DNA of 64,000 nucleotides, from contig DASYGE010000007.1 in NCBI GenBank assembly GCA_036000105.1, positions 62,001-126,000 on the forward strand, given 5' to 3'. Shown piece after piece: positions 57,192 through 64,000 of the stretch. The notes beneath the pieces were generated by a model, which saw only the letters and a list, made by a program, of their open reading frames with translations, made no database searches and was not told where the DNA came from. Every line of letters begins with the position of its first letter. The stretch's first letter is position 1. Origin of the DNA: DASUBN01 sp036000105 (GTDB taxonomy: Bacteria > Pseudomonadota > Gammaproteobacteria > Natronospirales > REEB76). The position numbers and the translations under genes are program-made.

Positions 57192-58219
57192 CAGCGGATG
57201 ACGACGCCGTTGACGCCGCTCTCCACCCGACCCACGCGCCAGGCCTGTTCGCCAGAGGCCTTGAGCAGTTCCAACACGCGCGGAGCATCCGCCTCGGCAA
57301 CGCAGGCCACCATGCCTATGCCCATATTGAAGGTGCGGTACATCTCCGCTTCCGGGATGCTGCCTTCCTGCATCAGCCACTGGAATATCGCCGGTCGTGG
57401 CCAGGATTTCGCATCCAGCGTGACACCTAGGTCTTCCGGCACCACCCGCGGGATATTCTCCGTGAGACCGCCGCCTGTGATGTGGGCGAAGGCGTGTACC
57501 GGCACCTGCTCCAGGAGTTTTAGCAGGGACTTCACGTAGATGCGCGTGGGCTCCATGAGCTGCTCGATGAGCGCGCGCCCATCGAGTCGCTGCTCGAACT
57601 GTGCACCGGAGACCGCCAGCACCTTGCGGATCAGCGAGTAACCGTTGGAATGGGGACCGGAGGAAGCGAGGCCGATGATCACGTCACCTGCCTTGACCTT
57701 GCTGCCGTCGATGATCTTGTCTTTCTCCACCACGCCGACGGAGAAGCCGGCGAGGTCGTAATCCTGGCCCTGGTACATGCCCGGCAGTTCGGCGGTCTCG
57801 CCACCCACCAGCGCACAGCCGGCGAGTTCGCAACCGCGGGCGATGCCCTCGATGACTTCGGCAGCCATGTCCACGTCCAGCTTGCCGGTGGCGTAGTAGT
57901 CCAGGAAGAACAGGGGCTCGGCGCCTTGCACCACCACGTCGTTGACGCACATGGCCACGAGGTCGGTGCCGATGCCGCCGTGGCGGCCGCTCTCGATGGC
58001 GAGCTTGAGCTTGGTGCCCACGCCGTCGGTGCCGGAGACCAGCACCGGATGACGGTAGCGTGACGGCAACTCCACCAGCGCGCCGAAGCCGCCGAGTCCG
58101 CCCAGCACCTCGGGACGCAGCGTGCGCTTCGCGGCCGGCTTGATGCGCTCCACGAGCGCATCACCCGCGTCGATATCCACGCCGGCATCGCGGTAAGTGA
58201 GGGGTTTTTTGGCGGTCAT
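57191..58219 (-). CDS. purM: Phosphoribosylformylglycinamidine cyclo-ligase
   Basis: This 342-residue enzyme makes AIR, the fifth step of purine synthesis. Features include LTYRDAGVDIDAGDALVERIKP, VSGTDGVGTKLKLA, AMCVNDVVVQGAEPLFFLDYYA, GGETAELPGMY, GLASSGPHSNGYSLIRKVL and HITGGGLTENIPRV. Length matches E. coli PurM (345). It is the first gene of the minus-strand operon. It is divergent from the DUF2066 gene, with about 108 bases between. Confidence 0.96.
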   Translation of the reverse strand: MTAKKPLTYRDAGVDIDAGDALVERIKPAAKRTLRPEVLGGLGGFGALVELPSRYRHPVLVSGTDGVGTKLKLAIESGRHGGIGTDLVAMCVNDVVVQGAEPLFFLDYYATGKLDVDMAAEVIEGIARGCELAGCALVGGETAELPGMYQGQDYDLAGFSVGVVEKDKIIDGSKVKAGDVIIGLASSGPHSNGYSLIRKVLAVSGAQFEQRLDGRALIEQLMEPTRIYVKSLLKLLEQVPVHAFAHITGGGLTENIPRVVPEDLGVTLDAKSWPRPAIFQWLMQEGSIPEAEMYRTFNMGIGMVACVAEADAPRVLELLKASGEQAWRVGRVESGVNGVVIR

Positions 58220-58327
58220 TTAGGGATGTTTCCCAGGCAAGCAGGCCTTGAAACCGCTCGCCGGGCGGCGGTTTGAGACTGTATATTCTACACGACGCCT
58301 GATTTCCGCCGCTGGATGCGGGAGAAT

Positions 58328-59452
58328 ATGCCTGTGAAGACACCCCATCACCCATTCATATGCTTGCTGGCCGCCATCTTCTGGATGGTCGCCGCCGTGC
58401 CTGCACGTGCCGCCACGGTCACGGGACTCTATGAGGCGCGTGTACCGGTGGTGGACCAGTCCTCCAGCGCCCGCACTGCGGCGCTGCAACAGGCGCTCGC
58501 GGTAGTGCTGGTGAAGGTCACGGGCGCGCGTTCGGTGCCCGGTCCCTTGAGTGCCGCTTTGGGTGATGCCGCCCACTACATGCAGCAATACCGTTACGAA
58601 CAGGCACCGCCCGATCCCAACGCCCAGTCCGGCGCCGCGCCCGCGCTGCTCCTGTGGGCGCGCTTCGATCCCCGGGTGGTGAACGAGGCCGTCAGCGCCG
58701 CTCACGCCCCCCTATGGGGTGCCGAGCGTCCCCGCACTCTCGTGTGGCTCGCCCTGCAGGACAGCACCGGTGCGCGGATCTTGCCCGCCACCGATAGTTC
58801 CTTCCTGATGCAGGCCCTGACCGCCGCCGCCGATCAACGTGGCATCGTGCTCCTGTTCCCCCAGATGGACCCGGTGGACCGGGCCGCTATCGGCGTGCCG
58901 GACGTGGCGGGCTTCTCCGCCGATCGCATCCGCCAGGCGTCCCAGCGTTACAAACCGGATGCCGTGTTGATGGGCAGCATCACGCCTTTTGGCGCCGGCC
59001 AGTACGCGGCCCATTGGCAGCTCATCACCGGAACCCAGCAGGAGACGTGGGTGACGCCGCCCGGGGATGAAGTGGTGACGGTGGTGGACGGCGTGCAGGT
59101 CTCGGCCGATCGCTATGCCGCGCGCTATGCCATCGCTACCGATGCGGGCGATATCGCCGGTGTTTCCCTGGTGGTGCAGGGCGTCACCAGTCTCGATATC
59201 TATGCCAAGGTCTTGAGCTATCTCAGCGGCCTCACGCCGGTGCGCGCGGTGCATGTGCAACGCATGGCAGAGGGCAGCGCGTATTTCAGCGTTGATGCCC
59301 ACGGCAGCCTGGATAACCTGCAAGCCGCACTGACCTTGGGCGGCTTGCTGGCGCCGGCGGATACCGCCATCGCGACTGCGACCAGCGCTCCTGCCGGCAC
59401 CACCTCGATCCCGGCGCAGACTTTGCTCTATCGCTACGTGCCTGGCCCATGA
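58328..59452 (+). CDS. DUF2066 periplasmic protein
   Basis: This protein of about 374 residues has a signal peptide (FICLLAAIFWMVAAVPARAA) and the DUF2066 pattern: VTGLYEARVPVVDQSSSARTAALQQALAVVLVKVTGARS..., QYRYEQ, LLLWARFDPRVVNEAV and RTLVWLALQDSTG. The function is unknown. The ATG at 58328 is one of two candidates; a GGGAG lies nearby, and the ATG at 58316 is the other. The next gene overlaps the stop by four bases. This gene next to a PerM and hda is a conserved arrangement. Confidence 0.85.
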   Translation: MPVKTPHHPFICLLAAIFWMVAAVPARAATVTGLYEARVPVVDQSSSARTAALQQALAVVLVKVTGARSVPGPLSAALGDAAHYMQQYRYEQAPPDPNAQSGAAPALLLWARFDPRVVNEAVSAAHAPLWGAERPRTLVWLALQDSTGARILPATDSSFLMQALTAAADQRGIVLLFPQMDPVDRAAIGVPDVAGFSADRIRQASQRYKPDAVLMGSITPFGAGQYAAHWQLITGTQQETWVTPPGDEVVTVVDGVQVSADRYAARYAIATDAGDIAGVSLVVQGVTSLDIYAKVLSYLSGLTPVRAVHVQRMAEGSAYFSVDAHGSLDNLQAALTLGGLLAPADTAIATATSAPAGTTSIPAQTLLYRYVPGP

Positions 59453-60510
59453 GCCGCGAGACCAAGATCTGGTTGATCGCAGGCGGGCTCGGCATCTGTG
59501 CGCTGCTGTATCTCCTCGGCCCCATCCTCACCCCGTTCCTCATCAGTGCGCTCTTGGCCTGGTTGGGCGATCCCATGGCCGATCGGCTGGAAGCCTGGAA
59601 GTTCCCCCGCAGCCTCGCCGTGGTCGTGGTGTTCATCGGCACTTTCTTGGTCCTGGGGATGCTGCTGCTGCTCATCGTGCCCATGGTGGGGCGCGAGTTT
59701 GCCGCCCTGTCGGCTCGCACGCCCGAGGCGACAACCTGGTTCCAGAACATCGCCGCACCCTGGCTCGCAGAGCATCTGCATCTGGACGCTTCGCGCCTGA
59801 AGATAGAGAACCTCTCGGGTTTCCTGACCGAGAACATCCAGAGCGCCAGCCAGCTCGCCGGTAACACGCTCGCTACCGTCACCCATTCCGGCCGCATGGT
59901 GTTCGTGATCCTCATGAACCTGCTGTTGGTGCCGGTAGTCACCTTCTACTGGCTGCGGGACTGGGATATCTTCAAGGCACGTGTCGCGGAGTTGTTGCCC
60001 CGTGATCAGGCTGGCTATATTGAGCGGCTGGTGCGGGAGTGCGAAGGGGTGCTGGCAGCATTCTTCCGCGGACAGCTGCTCGTCATGATCTGCCTCTCGG
60101 CCATCTACTCCGTGGGTCTCGCCATCGTGGGCCTGGAGAACGCCGTGGCCATCGGCGTGATCGCCGGCCTGCTGGGCTTCGTGCCCTATCTCGGTATCAC
60201 CACTGGCGTGATCCTGGCACTCCTGTCCGCCGTGCTGCAGGGCGGGGACTGGTTGCCGCTGTGGGTACTGGTGGTATTCGCCGTGGGCATGGGCCTAGAG
60301 GGCATGGTGCTCACCCCGCGCTTGGTGGGCGGGCGTATCGGCCTGCACCCGGTCATGGTCATCTTCGCCATCCTGGCCGGTGGGCGGCTGTTCGGTTTCG
60401 TGGGTGTACTCATGGCGTTGCCGGTGGCCGCGGCCTGCATGGTGTTCGCACGCCATCTGCGTGACCGTTATCTCGAGAGCGAGTTCTATCGCGGCGACGG
60501 TGCTCCATGA
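59449..60510 (+). CDS. AI-2E/PerM family transporter
   Basis: This 353-residue membrane protein has about eight spans and the PerM/AI-2E exporter family pattern (GPILTPFLISALLAWLGDPMADRLE, LNLLLVPVVTFYWLRDWD, GLLGFVPYLGITTGVILAL, EGMVLTPRLVGGRIGLHPVMVIFAILAGGRLFGFVGVLMALPVAAA). The substrate is unknown; family members were linked to AI-2 or Na+/H+ transport. Four-base overlaps (ATGA) tie it to the DUF2066 gene and to hda. Confidence 0.88.
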   Translation: MSRETKIWLIAGGLGICALLYLLGPILTPFLISALLAWLGDPMADRLEAWKFPRSLAVVVVFIGTFLVLGMLLLLIVPMVGREFAALSARTPEATTWFQNIAAPWLAEHLHLDASRLKIENLSGFLTENIQSASQLAGNTLATVTHSGRMVFVILMNLLLVPVVTFYWLRDWDIFKARVAELLPRDQAGYIERLVRECEGVLAAFFRGQLLVMICLSAIYSVGLAIVGLENAVAIGVIAGLLGFVPYLGITTGVILALLSAVLQGGDWLPLWVLVVFAVGMGLEGMVLTPRLVGGRIGLHPVMVIFAILAGGRLFGFVGVLMALPVAAACMVFARHLRDRYLESEFYRGDGAP

Positions 60511-61220
60511 GTGCCGAGCGCGTGCTCGAGGGACAGTTACCCCTGCCCATCACCCTCGACGAAGGCGCCACCTTCGATAGCTTCCACGCCGGGCCGAATG
60601 CCGCGGCGGTGGATGCGCTGCAGACCCTGGCGAAACAGGGCGGCACGTCGGTGATGTTCTTGCACGGCGCCGATGGCACCGGCAAGTCCCATCTCCTGCA
60701 AGCCGCCTGTCGCGCGGCCACCGCTGTCGAACGGCGTGCCATGTATCTGCCCATGAGCCAGGCGGTGCTGCTGGACCCGTCCGCGGTGGAGAATTTCGAC
60801 CGCTACGCCCTCGTGTGCCTGGACGACGTGCAGCGGGTGGCGGGCACCGAGCCCTGGCAGCGGGCACTGCTGACCCTCATCGATTCCTTGAAGCAGAACG
60901 GCGGCGGTTTCGTGGCCAGCGCCCGCGGCGCGCCTGGCAGCATCAAGCGCCTCCTGCCGGATCTGGTGTCGCGTCTGTCCTGGGGGCCGGTGTTCCAGCT
61001 CGAAGTGATGGGCGACACGGACAAGATCGCTGCTATGCAGCAGCGGGCCCATCGTCGCGGTTTCGAACTCCCCGATGACACTGCCAAGTTCCTGCTCAAC
61101 CGCCTGCAGCGGGACATGAGTACGCTCTGCGCCACCCTGGATACGTTGGACACGGCTTCACTAGTGGCCCAGCGCAAGCTCACGGTGCCGTTTGTCAAAT
61201 CGGTAATCGAGAAGCGCTAG
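60507..61220 (+). CDS. hda: DnaA regulatory inactivator Hda
   Basis: This 237-residue AAA+ protein is related to DnaA domain III. Hda with the DNA clamp stimulates DnaA ATP hydrolysis after initiation. It starts LEGQLPLPITLDEGATFDSF, typical of Hda with the clamp-binding QLPLP, then the P-loop GADGTGKSHLLQAA, VCLDDVQRV and the C-terminal sensor region. It is the last gene of the DUF2066 operon. It overlaps the stop of the convergent DUF2069 gene by four bases. Confidence 0.92.
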   Translation: MSAERVLEGQLPLPITLDEGATFDSFHAGPNAAAVDALQTLAKQGGTSVMFLHGADGTGKSHLLQAACRAATAVERRAMYLPMSQAVLLDPSAVENFDRYALVCLDDVQRVAGTEPWQRALLTLIDSLKQNGGGFVASARGAPGSIKRLLPDLVSRLSWGPVFQLEVMGDTDKIAAMQQRAHRRGFELPDDTAKFLLNRLQRDMSTLCATLDTLDTASLVAQRKLTVPFVKSVIEKR

Positions 61221-61561
61221 TTCTTGGCGCGCGCTTCGCGCAGAGCTGCGGTAGCACCGAAGAAGAGCAGGATAGCCAGGAAGATCTCCACCGCACCGTA
61301 CACGCTGCGGCTGCCGAGGGTCACGGTGATGCCCTGAGCGAAGTAAGCGAGAGACAGGAAGCCACCCCAGGTGTAACCCGCCTTCGTGCCCCGGAACAGG
61401 AATGGCGCGAGCAGCGCCAGCGGCAAGAGACTCACTCCCGCCCATATCAACCGTATGTCGGCTGGTGCCACCGCCAATACACCCAGCCACAACGCGAGCC
61501 AGACGGCCAGCGCCATGAATGCACTGCGCGCCAGGAGCCTTCCGGAGAAATGCAGGTTCAT
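61217..61561 (-). CDS. DUF2069 membrane protein
   Basis: This 114-residue protein has four membrane spans and the DUF2069 pattern (LFRGTKAGYTWGGFLSLAYFAQGI, VYGAVEIFLAILLFFGATAAL). The function is unknown. The ATG at 61561 overlaps the wrbA stop (ATGA), a pairing conserved in Xanthomonadaceae and relatives. The frame is open upstream but only as shadow of wrbA. Its stop overlaps hda tail to tail. Confidence 0.8.
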   Translation of the reverse strand: MNLHFSGRLLARSAFMALAVWLALWLGVLAVAPADIRLIWAGVSLLPLALLAPFLFRGTKAGYTWGGFLSLAYFAQGITVTLGSRSVYGAVEIFLAILLFFGATAALREARAKN

Positions 61562-62151
61562 TTCGTGGCGAGTCGCCGCGCCGTATCCGCCACGCGCGCG
61601 CCCAGTGTCTGGCATAGGCGCTTCTCCAGCTCGCTCACCGGGCGGTCGCTGTTGGCGCCGGACACATGGCTGGGTCCATAGGGGGTGCCACCGGTGGTGG
61701 TCTCCATCAGTTCCCGTTCCGTGTAGGGCACGCCCACCATCAGCATGCCGTGATGCATCAATGGCAGCATCATAGAGAGGAGCGTGCTCTCCTGTCCGCC
61801 ATGCAGCGAAGCGGTGGAGGTGAACACGCCGGCGGGTTTGCCCGCGAGTTCGCCCGAGAGCCACAGGCCCGCGGTGCCATCCAGGAAATACTTGAGGGAA
61901 GCCGCCATGTTGCCGAAGCGGGTGGGGCTGCCGAGCACGAGACCGGCGCATTCCTTGAGGTCTTCGAGAGTGGCGTAGGGCGGGCCGTCGGCGGGGATGG
62001 CGTCTTCCGTGGCTTCGCTCACCGCCGATACGACCGGCACCGTGCGCAGGCGCGCGCGGGCGCCTGCCACGCTTTCGATACCGCGGCATACCTGCCGGGC
62101 CATCTCCGCAGTGGCGCCGTGACGGCTGTAATAGAGCACCAATATGTCCAT
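61558..62151 (-). CDS. wrbA: NAD(P)H:quinone oxidoreductase WrbA
   Basis: This 197-residue flavodoxin-like protein reduces quinones by two electrons with FMN. It has the FMN loop LVLYYSRHGATAEMARQV, LVLGSPTRFGNMAASLKYFLDGTAGLW and the WrbA signature TSTASLHGGQESTLLSMMLPLMHHGMLMVGVPY, then GGTPYGPSHVSG. Length is standard. It lies between arsC and DUF2069 on the same strand with two-base and four-base junctions, so the three form an operon. Confidence 0.95.
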   Translation of the reverse strand: MDILVLYYSRHGATAEMARQVCRGIESVAGARARLRTVPVVSAVSEATEDAIPADGPPYATLEDLKECAGLVLGSPTRFGNMAASLKYFLDGTAGLWLSGELAGKPAGVFTSTASLHGGQESTLLSMMLPLMHHGMLMVGVPYTERELMETTTGGTPYGPSHVSGANSDRPVSELEKRLCQTLGARVADTARRLATK

Positions 62152-62153
62152 GC

Positions 62154-62504
62154 TCAGAGTATCTCCAGCACCGCTTCCGGCGGGCGGCCTATGCGTGCCT
62201 TGCCGCCGGCGAACACCACCGGCCGTTCGATGAGGATGGGGTGCGCGTGCATGAGTGCCACCAGGGCGGTGCGGCTGAGTTTCGGGTCGTCGGCACGGGC
62301 CGCGCGGTATTCATCTTCGCCGCTGCGCATCAGCTGGCGGGGTTCGAGGCCGAGGAGTTGCAACGCGGCTTCGATCTCGGCCGGTTTCGGTGGTGCCTTG
62401 AGGTAATCCAGGATCTCGATTTCGATGTCGCGCTCCTGCAACAGGGCGAGGGTAGCCCTGGATTTCGAGCAGCGGGGATTGTGCCAGATTGTCACTTTTT
62501 TCAT
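62154..62504 (-). CDS. arsC: ArsC-type glutaredoxin-dependent arsenate reductase
   Basis: This 116-residue protein has the ArsC fold with the active Cys12 in HNPRCSKSRATLALLQE, EILDYLKAPP and the C-terminal arsenate-binding region RPVVFAGGKARIGRPPE. It should reduce arsenate to arsenite using glutathione and glutaredoxin. No ars repressor or pump is nearby, and the operon with wrbA suggests a general redox role. YfgD-type relatives are an alternative name. Confidence 0.88.
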   Translation of the reverse strand: MKKVTIWHNPRCSKSRATLALLQERDIEIEILDYLKAPPKPAEIEAALQLLGLEPRQLMRSGEDEYRAARADDPKLSRTALVALMHAHPILIERPVVFAGGKARIGRPPEAVLEIL

Positions 62505-62619
62505 ACGTGGGCACGCATGCCGGCAAACCCGGACGAGGTCATCACTATAGCGCAGCCGGCTCGCTTGACGGCCATCGGCGGGCGCTGCTAGCGTGGCCCC
62601 CGGTTAAGGCCTACGCATC

Positions 62620-62961
62620 ATGGTGTTTCCCCTGGATACAGTTCCACATATCGCGGCCCGCGCCTTGCGTCTGCTTGCGGTAGCAAGCGCCGCCGTCGTG
62701 CTATTCGCCTGTGCCGGTGCCCCGGTGCAGGAGATGAGCAACGCGCGCCAGAGCCTGGCCGCGGCCCAACAGGCCCAGGCCGACAAGAGCGCGCCTGTGG
62801 ATATGGAAAGCGCACGACATTATCTGGATGCCGCCCAGGCAGCCCTGGATGCGGGGGACTATTCCACCGCCCGGGAAGACGCGCTGAAGGCCCAACAGGC
62901 TGCGTTGAAAGCCCTCGGGATCAGTCAGAGACAAGACGTATCCGGCCACTCTCCGCCGTAA
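62620..62961 (+). CDS. DUF4398 lipoprotein
   Basis: This 113-residue protein has a long basic N-terminus and lipoprotein signal ending VVLFAC (lipobox). The mature part is a DUF4398 helix pair (EMSNARQSLAAAQQAQADKSAPVDMESARHYLDAAQAALDAGDYSTAREDALKAQQAAL). The family is common upstream of LysM or OmpA-type envelope proteins, as here. The function is unknown; a peptidoglycan-associated role is likely. Confidence 0.75.
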   Translation: MVFPLDTVPHIAARALRLLAVASAAVVLFACAGAPVQEMSNARQSLAAAQQAQADKSAPVDMESARHYLDAAQAALDAGDYSTAREDALKAQQAALKALGISQRQDVSGHSPP

Positions 62962-63121
62962 AACTCCCGTATTTTCCTTATGTTAAGGCTCACTGCTTCC
63001 TTGACACCGGAGTTGCTGGAGGGCTAACCTTGCCGCTCAATAATGAATCGATGGGGCCTCGTCTGGCGTGGTCCCCATTCCCTTCCTGCAGAAAAAACAA
63101 TTTGAGGTTGGAGACATAACC

Positions 63122-63871
63122 ATGAAGAATTTACTCAAGCAGTCCGCAGTGCTGTTGCTCGCCGCCGGCCTCATGGCCGGTTGCGCCACCAAGCCGGCGC
63201 CTGCTCCGGCCGCTGCTGCTCCGCAGCCTGCGGCAGCTGCCACCACCCAGGCCATCAGTGATGCGCAGGCCGTGGTCGCGAGCGCCCAGGCGCCCTGCAC
63301 CGACACCGGCAATGCCGCTGACCTGATCTCCCAGGCCCAGGCTGCCGCCACGGCCGGCGACAACGCCAAGGCCCAACAGCTCGCCGCCCAGGCGAAGCAG
63401 GTGGCGACCGATGCGATCAATGCTTGCTACTGCGCCAAGGTGAAGGATCTCCTCGCCCAGGCCCAGGGTTACCACGGCCTCACCGCCGACCAGCAGGCCC
63501 GCCTGACCCAGGCCCAGACGGATGAGACCAACGGCAACTGCAAGGCTGCCTACGACACCCTCTCGGCCTTGGTCGCCGAACTGCAGGCCGCCAAGATGAC
63601 CTACAGCGTGGTCAAGGGCGACAGCCTGTGGCGCATCGCTGGCAAGTCTGACGTCTATGGCAACCCCTACGAGTGGCCGCTGATCTACAAGAACAACACC
63701 GACAAGATCAAGCACGCCGACCTCATCTATCCGAAGCAGGATCTGGACGTGGTCCGGAACCCGCTGCAGGCTGATGCGGACGCGGCGACCGCCTATGCCA
63801 AGCATCGCGGTGCCTGGCGCGGTCACAAGGCCGACAGGAAGGATAAGAAGTACGCCGCCGGCGGAAACTGA
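63122..63871 (+). CDS. LysM-domain lipoprotein
   Basis: This 249-residue protein starts MKNLLKQSAVLLLAAGLMAGC with lipobox MAGC. The middle is Ala/Gln-rich and helical (about 50-155, ISQAQAAATAGDNAKAQQLAAQAKQVATDA), like the DUF4398 neighbour. A LysM peptidoglycan-binding domain follows (about 160-220, TYSVVKGDSLWRIAGKSDVYGNPYEWPLIYKNNTDKI...LIYPKQDL), then a basic tail. The ATG at 63122 begins the signal peptide. It is probably cell-wall attached. Confidence 0.8.
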   Translation: MKNLLKQSAVLLLAAGLMAGCATKPAPAPAAAAPQPAAAATTQAISDAQAVVASAQAPCTDTGNAADLISQAQAAATAGDNAKAQQLAAQAKQVATDAINACYCAKVKDLLAQAQGYHGLTADQQARLTQAQTDETNGNCKAAYDTLSALVAELQAAKMTYSVVKGDSLWRIAGKSDVYGNPYEWPLIYKNNTDKIKHADLIYPKQDLDVVRNPLQADADAATAYAKHRGAWRGHKADRKDKKYAAGGN

Positions 63872-63895
63872 TCGCCTAAATAGAAGGTCGATACC

Positions 63896-63927
63896 AGAGA
63901 GGGCTTCGCAAGGAGCCCTCTCTTTTT
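63896..63927 (+). terminator. Intrinsic terminator after the LysM gene
   Basis: AGAGAGGGCT and AGCCCTCTCT form a perfect 10-bp stem around TCGCAAGG, followed by TTTT. Confidence 0.9.
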
Positions 63928-63947
63928 GTCTCCGCTACAATCACGCT

Positions 63948-64000
63948 ATGCTGATCTGCAAGCGTTGTCTGGTCTCCGGTCGGGTGCAGGGCGTGTTCTA
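63948..64000 (+). CDS. acyP: Acylphosphatase, 5' end only
   Basis: The window ends inside this gene. The 17 complete codons give MLICKRCLVSGRVQGVF; the catalytic-loop motif GRVQGVF(Y/F)R marks acylphosphatases, which hydrolyse carboxyl-phosphate bonds. The family is about 90 residues long, so roughly 75 residues are missing. It is preceded by the terminator of the LysM gene, so it has its own promoter. Confidence 0.75.
   Translation, partial: MLICKRCLVSGRVQGVF

Noticed and set aside
1..64000. CRISPR arrays, rRNA and tRNA genes
   Set aside because: No regularly spaced repeats and no rRNA or cloverleaf-like gene was seen; a tRNAscan-type search would be decisive.

Overview
The window is GC-rich Gammaproteobacterial chromosome with a prophage at its left end. 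The host assignment rests on gene neighbourhoods: purM-purN-DUF3108 beside DUF2066-PerM-hda, then DUF2069-wrbA-arsC; FadE; an aceE-aceF-lpdA operon whose E3 carries a lipoyl domain; and LpoB/LPP20/COG3014 lipoproteins. These suggest a Lysobacterales (Xanthomonadales)-like lineage, but without a marker-gene search that is an inference. No tRNA, rRNA, CRISPR array, insertion sequence or integrase was recognised.

Layout. 1-8040: right part of a short-tailed (podovirus-like) prophage: adaptor, stabilisation protein, small virion proteins, mosaic tail fibre and a lysis cassette (coiled-coil membrane protein, GH108 endolysin, 3-TM holin, HExxH protein). Two DUF3892 genes lie antisense among them. 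8041-15430: small envelope genes, a PadR regulator with its tandem sensor-domain membrane protein, an alkyltransferase-like DNA repair protein, and a four-gene lipoprotein operon. 15523-23427: three c-di-GMP proteins, two of them tandem paralogues, plus a broken gene and a perfect palindrome. 23450-31783: fadE, nadC, PuuD-like protein, grxD, rnt, pyrC and an M17 aminopeptidase. 31960-38290: pyruvate dehydrogenase operon. 38295-41264: small lipoproteins and carbonic anhydrase. 41292: RhlE helicase. 42931-49928: the metallophore region. 49935-64000: nth, rsxB, metG, mrp, dcd, purine genes, hda, wrbA, arsC, small lipoproteins and the start of an acylphosphatase gene.

The most notable system is at 42931-48466: two converging operons for bufferin-type RiPP metallophores. 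Operon 1 (+) carries a BufA1 (DUF2282) precursor, an MNIO/DUF692 enzyme, a DUF2063 partner and a DoxX-like membrane protein. Operon 2 (-) carries a six-cysteine BufA2-type precursor, a second MNIO and DUF2063 pair, and a secreted gluzincin-type zinc peptidase translationally coupled to them. I do not know that peptidase as a standard member of such operons. A hairpin follows each precursor gene. The divergent DsbA-like gene and bufA2 have CAACAT-type half-sites in their upstream regions. Known bufferins are periplasmic peptides with copper-binding modified cysteines, so this region probably handles copper.

A second unexplained signal is a dispersed family of 130-149 bp imperfect palindromes (8046-8188, 34615-34744, 54990-55138), each directly downstream of a stop codon; one sits between aceE and aceF. 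Two genes have sharp AT-rich patches that point to recombination: the C-terminal part of the tail fibre and the anticodon-binding domain of metG.
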